Positions 35,778 through 43,853 of a stretch of DNA of 64,000 bases are shown here, piece after piece. The DNA is from Gamsiella multidivaricata (taxonomy: Eukaryota; Mortierellomycota; Mortierellomycetes; Mortierellales; Mortierellaceae), in assembly GCF_025024155.1 (NCBI RefSeq), contig NW_026251748.1:248001-312000 (forward strand), read 5' to 3'. Both the position numbers and the translations under genes were made by a program. Within the stretch, counting starts at the first letter, position 1. Each line of letters starts with the position of its first letter. The notes under the pieces are model-generated. The model had not been told where the DNA came from, searched no databases, and was given only the letters and a program-made list of their open reading frames with translations.

Positions 35778-38296
35778 ATGAGTACCAAAAAGCAACAGAG
35801 ATCACAGTCGACGCGGATAGGGCTACAGTTAAAGACAGGGACCGTGCTTCTCATGCTACTGATAGCGCTCTCTACTGCCGGACCCTCAGCTGCTGCACCG
35901 GCCACGACTACAGCTAATCATGGAATTACTTCTACGACCGCATCAGCAGTCAAACCGACCACATCTGCAAGCACCACTCTCGTCTCAAGTCCCACTCCAG
36001 ACTTCATTCTTCCAACACCTGCAACACCACAGCCAACCTCGACGACAGGGGCAAATGCTCTTGCATGTCCTCCGCCAATGGTCTTCAATACCCTCAATCT
36101 CACCTCGGGGTCGTGCATTGGATCTTGCTGTCTACCCTGCCCAGCCTCGTCCATTTTTTACGAACCCAACAAACTGGAAAACATCTACACACTTACAAGT
36201 ATCTTTCGCGCAATCTCTGCGACGGCTGGGGCGTTCTTGTTGGCATGTTACTTGATCCTCCCGAGTCGACGCAAACATCCTCATTTGATCGTGCTCTGTT
36301 TTACGGCGCTGGTGGTTCCCTGGGAGGGACTTGGCACAATCTGGTTATATAAGAAGGAGAAACTGTTGTGTAAAAGCGTATTTGAGATTGCGACCATGTC
36401 CAATTCTTGGCTTTGCGGATTACAAGGTATAGCACATGGACATGGACATGGAAAGTTAATCTCGCAAGCTTCAAGAGACTCCAAACTATCCAACAGGTCT
36501 GTTACTGACGCGTCTCTCTCTTCTGATTCTCGCAGGCATCGGGCTTATGTATCTCGTGCTGGTGATGCTGTGTCTCGCTAGTCTACTGATTACGAACCTT
36601 CACTTCCTAACGGTCTACCGATCCACGCTTATTCACTCATACATGTCGCAATTGATTGTCTTTTCGTTCCTCCTGCCGCTCTCGCTCGTCCTCCCGGTCT
36701 CAATTCGTCGACAGATTGAAAATCCTGGGTTTGGTTCTATCTGCTTCGTGAGCGCCGAGGTCGCCAGTCCTTACTTTTTCTATCCGCTTTCGGTCATTCT
36801 CTGCATCGCAACTTTAATACATCTAGGAACCATCGCGTATATGATCAGGGTATGGTGTTAGTCACCCTTCTGCGCGGTAGAGGAGCGAGCATGGCAAATT
36901 ATCCTTATTTATTTTATTTTATTCTTTGGTAATGGTGGTGACGGATAACGATCATTAGACGAACATCAAGGCCAATTCTGGCTCTATCGGCGACTCGACT
37001 TCTTGCAATCCAAGCGAATCCCTCAGCAACAGTAGCAAGGTCCTGTCCAAGAGACAACGTCGCCTGCAAACAGCACGCGACATTTCCCTGCTCCTCAAAC
37101 AGCAGTGGCGTCCCGGTCTGTTCGCACTGTTTCTCCTTATCACTGACATGATCTACTGGCTATTCTATTTTGTGGAAGCCAAAAAGCTCGAAACTGTCAG
37201 TCCCACCACATCCTGGTTTGTCGAATGGACACAATGTCTTGCCCAGCAAGCTGCAATTTCAATCAAAATCGGAACGTTGTCCCTGACTACGGTACCTACC
37301 GTGGAGCAGCTCAAGATGGCAGGCGATGCGGCTCAGGCGGCCTGTGCATCCATTGCGAGGCCTTATGTACCATCGTTCTCATGGGCGGCGCTATCGGATA
37401 TTATGCCTGCGACTTTTGGGATTACCGTGCTGGCCATTTTTGGAACCAAGTTAGAGCTGTGGCAGGATCTGAAGCTCAGATTGTCTGGAGGTCGCGATAC
37501 CACGGTGTTCCTCATGGGCGATATTACCAAGGAGACCAAGGATCGTCACCAGCACCAGCAAAAGCAGCAACAAGAGCAACAAGGACAGTCGAAGAAAGTG
37601 CAGCAGACGGATATGAAGCAGGACGATGGCTTTTATTCGCAGGACTTGGAGATGGATCAGACTGATTACAACAGCCACGATATCCTGACATCGCTTCCTG
37701 AGGCTGCAGCTGCCCCTGCTGGCCACTACCGAAACAATCTAACGAGATCTGGATCCCAAACCGCTGCGGCTACACCTTTGTCCCCTACTTCTCATGTATC
37801 ATTTACAGACACCAAGGTGGGATATGGAGGGCCGACACGGAAGGCATCGACCAGGACTGAGGATAACCGCGAGAATATTTACTACCGCAATCCCGTGCAT
37901 GGAGGGTCTCCACACCAACAACGCGCCAAACTAGTAAGCGAAGGATCGGAACCTTGGCCTTCATGGCCGTCGACCACAGCTGTCGTAACCTCAATTACTT
38001 ATCATGGACGACCACCATTGACCATCGAGACACATGATCAGGGAAGCCATGGTCAAAGCCGGAGTTCCGTGTATGCGCCAACCTCTGCGACATCGCAGGC
38101 AGTATCCCCAAGCTCACGAGGGTTCTATAACTCGGATGATCTGTCGCAAGCGTCGCCATCGATATACCCAGATCAGCGCAGTGGTCATGAGCAGCAGCAG
38201 CAACAGCAGTTTTCTTGGTCACAGAATCAGTCGCCAACGACACGCACACTCTCCCCACCACCTGTGCCTCAGAAGAGCGGTCGTCGACGCATCTAA
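35778..38296 (+). CDS. Seven-transmembrane receptor, Frizzled/Smoothened-like, copy 2
   Basis: Exons 35778-36426, 36536-36849 and 36959-38296 give 766 residues. The plan matches copy 1: a signal or anchor segment near residues 20-40, a Thr/Ser/Pro-rich region containing PDFILPT (copy 1: TDFILPT), and a cysteine cluster (C97, C113, C117, C118, C121; CIGSCCLPCP). Next is a shared FYEPNK just before TM1, seven helices, KLELW (485-489) after TM7, and a Gln/Ser/Pro-rich tail. One intron position, at the end of TM5 (AKMIH / AYMIR), is shared with copy 1. The first intron lies elsewhere, and copy 1's intron inside TM6 is missing here (IYWLFYFVEA is continuous). The two are old tandem duplicates. The start ATG at 35778 is chosen because it opens the hydrophobic leader; the frame is also open upstream. 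Confidence 0.8.
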
Positions 38297-38348
38297 TGAG
38301 ACGAGAAAAAAAAAAAATACGGCTTTATTAAAGATTTTCTTACGCTAA

Positions 38349-38749
38349 TAAACTAATGGGACAATCTATTTGACAACCCGGGTTGCCACTGCTATTTGGC
38401 AACCCCTGTACTAACTCCATGTAAGGCCAACATTTTTTAAATGTCGATTATGCCAGTAGTCCTTATGGTACCTGGCCCCGGTTCTTTAAGTTAGATCGTC
38501 ATCTGTCTCCACAATGTAACTGGTTTCCCATTTCGTCATCGCTGAGTCCGTCATCGATAAACCCCTGTTTTCCGTCATGAAGAAGGCTTCTCCCAAGGTC
38601 GCAAAAGGTTGCGTGGGGTGCCAGGTGGAGGAAGGAATGGTTCTCAACCTCTCGCCGCGTTGTTTCGACTTGAAATTCGTAAAAGATACGAGCCTTGTTT
38701 TACATGGGATTTGTGCAGGGGTTGTCAAATAGATTGTTCCTAAACTAAT
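38349..38749. mobile_element. Non-autonomous inverted-repeat element (MITE), 383 bp plus 9-bp TSD
   Basis: The element is 38358-38740. Its ends are inverted repeats of 22 bp with one mismatch, sharing ACAATCTATTTGACAACCC (left 38361-38379; reverse complement at the right end). Both sides carry the same 9-bp sequence TAAACTAAT (38349-38357 and 38741-38749), a perfect target-site duplication. There is no coding capacity. A 9-bp duplication points to the Mutator-like superfamily, though this is inference from length alone. It lies just behind receptor copy 2. Confidence 0.88.
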
Positions 38750-38858
38750 ACTTGAGTCGCAATTGCATTCCTTCGTACAAAAGTAACTGATCTCCTCTTC
38801 GCTCCGGAAACGCGTCGAAATTAGTAAAAAAAAAACAAGCAAAAAATATTCGCGATAA

Positions 38859-38930
38859 CGTTCAGGGCGGGGGTCGAACCCGCGATCTTTGGCTTCGGAG
38901 ACCAACGCCTTACCTCTAGGCCACCAGAAC
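38859..38930 (-). tRNA. tRNA-Arg, anticodon CCG
   Basis: On the minus strand 72 nt fold into a full cloverleaf. The 7-bp acceptor stem (GTTCTGG with CCTGAAC) has one T-T mismatch at the fifth pair. The D stem is GCCT/AGGC. The anticodon stem TTGGT/GCCAA closes the loop CTCCGAA (anticodon CCG, reading CGG). The T arm is GCGGG-TTCGACC-CCCGC. There is no intron. T runs downstream on the minus strand (38821-38846) can terminate RNA polymerase III. Confidence 0.88.
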
Positions 38931-39030
38931 TGGACCAATCGGACGGATTTCCGATGTTATCGGTTATGCATTTTCAAATACAATATAAATTCCCATAAAT
39001 TTACGTCACGTGATCGTCTGCGCTGGTGGT

Positions 39031-39060
39031 TTTTTTAGGGTTTTTTAGGGTTTTTTAGGG
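39031..39060 (+). repeat. Three tandem copies of TTTTTTAGGG
   Basis: Exactly three 10-bp units, resembling a stretched TTAGGG unit. They sit directly upstream of a repeat fragment that starts at 39067. Confidence 0.9.
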
Positions 39061-39066
39061 CGGTTT

Positions 39067-39724
39067 TTTACGGATGCTGCCCGATGTCAAAGTCAGTCGC
39101 AAGGTACATGGTCGCGCGCTTTGTCAGGGCCATCGAGGAGCTAGGAAGGACTGGGATCTGGAACAGACGTTGCAAAGTCACCGTGGACTGGGAACGAGAG
39201 CGTGGAATCACTTCTGTGAGCAAACGCGCCAGAGGACGCACTTGTGGCGGAGGGCACAACCGTAGCAGAAGTAATTTCATGGGATCAGCCCATAGTCAGA
39301 GGCCAGCAAGAGACATGGATGAGATCAGGGCAGAGGCGGACAGGCGCCTAGTACAGGGCCTTTGCCAGCAGCTGGAGCTGACTCTGATGGAGCGACTAGG
39401 CGGATGCAAGTTTTTGATGACAGTGGATACTGGCTAGAGGATGACCTTCGTGCACAACAGGCCAAGTAGGGAGCAGGGCTCCTCGAGCCACCACTCATGC
39501 TGACGAAGCAAAAGCTGTTTATTAGATACCACTTTTCTTTACGTCTCTAGCAATAGGGGTCCCTAGAGGATAGTATCACGCTAATAAAGCCCACACGTCC
39601 CCGTGGATCCTAGTTATGAAAAAAAAAATTTACGGATGCTGCCCGATGTTCAATTTCTTAAAGCGTCAGAGGACCGTAACTTAAGGATGACTTTTGCGCA
39701 CAACAGGCCACGTAGGGAGCAGGG
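39067..39724 (+). repeat. Two partial copies of an unidentified dispersed repeat
   Basis: TACGGATGCTGCCCGATGT occurs at 39069-39087 and again at 39631-39649. About 40 bp around GCACAACAGGCC and GTAGGGAGCAGGG recur at 39436-39478 and 39683-39724. The first copy is about 410 bp from block to block; the second is under 100 bp, as if internally deleted. The first copy contains a 117-codon plus-strand frame (39084-39437, MSKSVARYMVARFVRAIEEL...) of no family I recognise. Probably fragments of one transposable element. Confidence 0.7.
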
Positions 39725-40165
39725 GGCTATGCGGTCATTGATTATGAAATATGGATCCGCTGCGACATAGTTGGAGCGGGCAGCTTACTGTTTTATTTTT
39801 TGTCTCACCTGCAGGTTTCCTTCAAAAAAAAAGAGAGAATTTTATGTATCCAGGGCCACACTCTACTATTATGATCCCTACCAGGGGCTTTGCGTGGATG
39901 CTCTTCTGCAATTTATGAGGATGCAGAAGTTGATAGCTGGTCCAGAAAGCAGCGAATGGAATAAGTTTCAACAGAGTGCAAGAAACGAAAGGGCCATGGG
40001 AGTGTATCGTATTCGTTTAAAGTGTTACTCTACTACCACTCGATGCCAGTTCTTTAATAAAAAAAGCATTATGCCCCTGAGACTACCACCTGTTGGTCCC
40101 AGCCTCCTATGCTAGATATATTGTTAAACATTTCTCTAGTATGTAAGACGCAACTTGGCCATAAT
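39725..40165. other. Region between repeat fragments and the Harbinger element
   Basis: It holds a 114-codon plus-strand frame (39771-40115) beginning at ATG with no recognisable domain; it may be coding debris of a mobile element. No RNA gene or promoter is evident. Confidence 0.35.
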
Positions 40166-40181
40166 AGACAGTTTGCGAAAC
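40166..40181 (+). repeat. Left TIR of the Harbinger element
   Basis: AGACAGTTTGCGAAAC, a perfect reverse complement of 43326-43341. Confidence 0.93.
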
Positions 40182-40402
40182 TGAACTCGACCCTCGAGTT
40201 CGCTCGAAGTTCAATAAAGTTCACGCTAGTGAATTTTTTCAAACTCAACTATGCCTCTGAAGCTCGAGTTCGAGCTCTGAACTCGAGGGTCAGAAGCAAA
40301 GTTCATTCGGCGTTTTGATTGGCTTGCTACCAGGCGGCTTTGTCTAGATATATGAAAAGAAAAGTCAACATGAGTTTGTCACTCCATTACTTCTCTTCGT
40401 CA

Positions 40403-41452
40403 ATGAGCTTCACACAGTCCACCTTTACATCACAGCAGCAGCAACCGCAGTATGTGCCGCAACAGAGTGCCCCTCAGCAACAACAGCAGCATCAGCCGTA
40501 TGCGCCTCTGCAGCAACAACGTCCTCTCGCACCTCATCCTCCTCGCTTCTCCACGCAACAAGGGCCTCAGCTACCTCGCCCTCCACTTGACCAAGTCTCG
40601 CACCAACAACCACCCGCACAACTGCAATCCCAGGAACCTGAGCAAGAGGGAGAGTCCACTCTCCAAAACCGCAATGGATCCACCTCGATGGATACCATGA
40701 TGGAGCATAGTCAGGAACAGTCGGTTAGAAAGAAGCGCGATGTATGTCAAGGTTTCGCACCAAGGAGCAACAACTACCACGCCAACACTATCACTCTACT
40801 CGAGGGCATGATGGGACACCCACCTTTCGTTGGACATGGTCAGAAGAAGGAGGCCTGGGAGAAGGTCGCAGCATATGTCAGGACACAAGGAGGGCGCGAC
40901 CTAAAGAAGGCTAACTACCTTCTTTGCATGAGGCGATATGATGCGCTTAAAAAAGAATTCAAGCAACAAGAGGCAGCATCACGGAGGTCAAGTGGCGGCA
41001 CAGAGACTATGACAAGGCAGGATGAGCTTTTGCTGGAACTGGTACAGAAGGAAGACGACTTCGACGGGCATAGACAGCAACAAAGTCAAAGCACAGTGGA
41101 TGATTTTTCGGCTCAAAACTTGGAGGAGTTTTATGGTCATACCAACAGGCAGGAGTCATTACGACAGATGAGCATGCCCACGACTTCATCGGCCACGGCA
41201 GCATCCTCATCATCCATGGATCCCTCTTCTTCGACTTCATCATCTTTTTCTTCCTCAAGTTCATCATCTACCACCACAGCAACATCTTCGAATCCAAACC
41301 GCCTGGCAACAGCTGAATCTGTTCGCTTCAACCCTATCAACAGACGCGCTCCGCGATCACAGGCTCCACGAGCAAGTACTGTTGAGAAAAGAATGTTGGA
41401 ACTCATGGAAAACATCAACGGACTCGTTTCGGATATTCGAAAAAAGATTTAA
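40403..41452 (+). CDS. Myb/SANT-like protein of the Harbinger element
   Basis: In PIF/Harbinger elements this partner protein binds the transposon ends and helps bring the transposase to DNA and the nucleus. The 349-residue frame begins at MSFTQSTFTS. Earlier in-frame ATGs exist from 40319, inside subterminal sequence. A Gln/Pro-rich N-terminus (about 120 residues) comes before a Myb/SANT-like trihelix region (about 130-205: NTITLLEGMMGHPPFVGHGQ, EAWEKVAAYV, ANYLLCMRRYDALKKEFKQQ). After that come a Ser-run linker and a short helical C-terminus (EKRMLELMENINGLVSDIRK) that could dimerise. No introns or stops. The assignment rests on the SANT-like pattern plus the neighbouring transposase inside the same inverted repeats. 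Confidence 0.85.
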   Translation: MSFTQSTFTSQQQQPQYVPQQSAPQQQQQHQPYAPLQQQRPLAPHPPRFSTQQGPQLPRPPLDQVSHQQPPAQLQSQEPEQEGESTLQNRNGSTSMDTMMEHSQEQSVRKKRDVCQGFAPRSNNYHANTITLLEGMMGHPPFVGHGQKKEAWEKVAAYVRTQGGRDLKKANYLLCMRRYDALKKEFKQQEAASRRSSGGTETMTRQDELLLELVQKEDDFDGHRQQQSQSTVDDFSAQNLEEFYGHTNRQESLRQMSMPTTSSATAASSSSMDPSSSTSSSFSSSSSSSTTTATSSNPNRLATAESVRFNPINRRAPRSQAPRASTVEKRMLELMENINGLVSDIRKKI

Positions 41453-41538
41453 ATTCAATCCTCTTTTTTTTTTTTTTTTTTTTTTTTTAATACACAGCAC
41501 TACTATATCCCTTAATATAAACGTTTTGATTGCCTTGT

Positions 41539-43074
41539 TTAATCATGAAGATACTCATCAAGAGTGGGGGGGTTGACTCGAAACTTGGAAGAGGATGAGT
41601 TTGTTTGTCGGATGCAGGAGCGAATGTTTGCAAAAAGGACAGAGCAAATATAGTGGGTGTGCACCTCCATAAGAAGTGTCTTCTGATTTTTTTTGAAATC
41701 AGAGAAGGGGAAGTATTGCAGAACGTAACCAAAGCACCACTCAACACCAATTCTGACCTTAGACATACACTCATTGAAACGCTGCTCCTCAGGAGAGATG
41801 CCTGCTGTGTGGAACGGCCGCTGCATGATGTCGCTCAGTATATAAGCAGGATCTCCATACAGACTCATCTGGCGGTTGTCATACCCTTTTGCACATGCTC
41901 GAAGAATCGGAGCAAGGGCAGACATCTCGAAAAGACGCGAATCATGGCGGTTCCCTGCAAACGGCCCAGACAGGTGAACAATGATACCATCGGGTGTGGC
42001 AACTGACTGATACTTCATGGCGTGAACGCGCTTGTGGCCATTGTAGATTTGCTCTTGCCCATCGATTGGACGACAAACTGCACGAACAGTACCATCAATA
42101 AATGCAAAGCTTGAAAGGCATGGTGCATTCTGCCTTCGGATAGCATAATGAAGCTCTTCCAACTTGTCGGGGCCGAGACGGAAGGGATCCCAAAAGAGTC
42201 TTTGCCTCCATCGCCGATAGAGGAACCGAAGGGTGTGGTTGAAAATGCGTGATAGCATAGATTGTGATCGTCCAAAGATATCCATGAGATCAAAGAGGCG
42301 GCATGGATATGCAAGTCGACGCAACACGATACAAAGCGCCTCGACAGAGTGAACTTTGGAGCCATTGTCAAGGACGAAGATCTCTGGCGTTCGCAATGCA
42401 ACAACCATCTCCAGAATGTCCTCCTGGTAAAAGCGGAAATAGAGCTGACAGTTTGGTCTAGGGACTTGTTCGAGATCGAAACGAATGTTGGGTATGCGAG
42501 GTCGCTCAATCCTGGGCCGTATTTGCACAAAGTTTCCATGCATCACCTGGATCGCCTGTGCAATAAGTTGTAATACTGGAATGAAGCGCTGCAGCTGCTG
42601 TTGAGCATCAGGATCTGGCACAACCTCATCATCCATCCTTTCAACAGCCCCTCTCACTAGCTCAATACCTGCCACAATAGCTTGAACTCTCCTGTCATCC
42701 TCGAAGTCTCCCTGCTCCTGCTCGGGTTCATGATCCTCGTTCTCGATCTCGTTGGCAGCCTCGAGCCGCATGTCTTCCAACTCGGCCCCAATCTCATCCA
42801 CACCAAAGAAATACTCAGCGCGATCAGGAATAACCACCCCCTCCTCTCTGTTCGCGGCCAGGTCAGCTTCATACTGGATCTGGCCTTCGAGCTCAGCATC
42901 CAAAAGGTTGCGCTCAAAACCGTCGAACTCTTGATCCCATAGAACATGATCGAATTCATCGTCATCATGTAGAACTTCGTCCACGGCATTAAGCTCGTAT
43001 GCAGCGTGGAGTTCGTCGATATCGGTGTCATTGCTGTAGATGCTGCTGGCGTCACTGTCTGTATCGCGCTCCAT
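41539..43074 (-). CDS. PIF/Harbinger transposase (DDE_Tnp_4)
   Basis: Cuts and pastes the element. One exon of 511 residues from MERDTDSDASS; an in-frame ATG 20 codons upstream is less likely because the segment between is basic and featureless. The N-terminal 150 residues are acidic. A helix-turn-helix-like region follows (ALCIVLRRLAYPCRLFDLMD and FGRSQSMLSRIF). The catalytic triad is complete: D327 in FAFIDGTVRAV, D378 in GPFAGNRHDSRLF and E445 in RIGVEWCFG, with spacing usual for this superfamily. It converges on the Myb-like gene, with 86 bp between their stop codons including a T run at 41464-41488. No stops or frameshifts, so it is potentially active. Confidence 0.95.
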   Translation of the reverse strand: MERDTDSDASSIYSNDTDIDELHAAYELNAVDEVLHDDDEFDHVLWDQEFDGFERNLLDAELEGQIQYEADLAANREEGVVIPDRAEYFFGVDEIGAELEDMRLEAANEIENEDHEPEQEQGDFEDDRRVQAIVAGIELVRGAVERMDDEVVPDPDAQQQLQRFIPVLQLIAQAIQVMHGNFVQIRPRIERPRIPNIRFDLEQVPRPNCQLYFRFYQEDILEMVVALRTPEIFVLDNGSKVHSVEALCIVLRRLAYPCRLFDLMDIFGRSQSMLSRIFNHTLRFLYRRWRQRLFWDPFRLGPDKLEELHYAIRRQNAPCLSSFAFIDGTVRAVCRPIDGQEQIYNGHKRVHAMKYQSVATPDGIIVHLSGPFAGNRHDSRLFEMSALAPILRACAKGYDNRQMSLYGDPAYILSDIMQRPFHTAGISPEEQRFNECMSKVRIGVEWCFGYVLQYFPFSDFKKNQKTLLMEVHTHYICSVLFANIRSCIRQTNSSSSKFRVNPPTLDEYLHD

Positions 43075-43325
43075 CTCTGTGGGCTTTAATGAGTAAGGAC
43101 GGAGGGAAGAACAATGGAGTTTAAAAGCAAGCACACCACCTTTCTTTAATTAAAGCGTGTAAGCATAGTTCGCGTCTGCTTGTGTTTTTTTTTAAATGTG
43201 AAAAAAATGCGCTCCCATTGGTGCAATGTGAACTTGCGAAATTGCGGTGAACTTGTGGTAAGACTTTCGCAATGACCAAAAGTGCGAGTCCCTACTTGAT
43301 AAACTTTGATTGTACTGGATGATTT

Positions 43326-43341
43326 GTTTCGCAAACTGTCT
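43326..43341 (-). repeat. Right TIR of the Harbinger element
   Basis: GTTTCGCAAACTGTCT, a perfect reverse complement of the left end at 40166-40181. Confidence 0.93.
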
Positions 43342-43344
43342 AAT

Positions 43345-43853
43345 AAAGAGCTAGATCGATTTCCACAGACATCGGTCCCATATAGTCACTGCTTCACTAA
43401 AAAAGTTAGTGTGGATGGTCATTGCAAGGAGCCTTCATCGGAGCTGTCGATCGTAAACGCTCACCCAAAAATGTTTGGATGCGATCGGCGATTGGGGAGG
43501 GAGTCTTAATTCGAAAGGCCAGTCCAGTAGGTTAAGCGCGTTTGTCGACAGCAAAAAGGCCTGTGCTTATCCGACGCGGTGTGGTATGTGGGCGTGAGCC
43601 GCATGGGGGGCGAAAGCGCATGCGAGACGATTCTTGGCTGTGGAATACCGCGTGTGTCAGCCCGATTTCGTAGTCTTACCCCACACACACCGTCCCTTTC
43701 CTTCTTGGCCCGCCTCCTTCACCCTACTGCCTTTCCCCTCTGCTGCCTCTTCCTCATCTTTTCTTCCTACTCTTCATCCCCTCATTCCAAACACGCATTC
43801 CATTTCCCTCTCTCTCTCTCCACTTGCCTTTGTTCGCTCACTCTTCACCAGCG
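43345..43853 (+). promoter_or_regulatory. Intergenic: kinesin promoter and leader
   Basis: No gene is supported. A CT-rich tract at about 43680-43850 precedes the kinesin ATG. The frame is open for ten codons upstream of the chosen start. Confidence 0.5.

Larger units (their letters stand above)
40163..43344. mobile_element. PIF/Harbinger DNA transposon, apparently intact
   Basis: The element is 40166-43341 (3176 bp). Its terminal inverted repeats are perfect over 16 bp: AGACAGTTTGCGAAAC at 40166-40181 and its reverse complement at 43326-43341. Both sides are flanked by AAT (40163-40165 and 43342-43344), a 3-bp target duplication as expected of this superfamily. It carries the two convergent genes that define Harbinger elements: a Myb/SANT-like DNA-binding protein (+) and a DDE_Tnp_4-type transposase (-), both uninterrupted. 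Subterminal sequence is rich in inverted GAACTCGAGGGTC-type motifs on the left (40187-40290) and TTGCGAAA/TTTCGCAA motifs on the right. Perfect TIRs and intact frames suggest recent arrival. Confidence 0.92.

Noticed and set aside
38486..38938. 150-codon minus-strand frame
   Set aside because: It reads through the tRNA-Arg gene and into the MITE; an artefact of the structured RNA gene.
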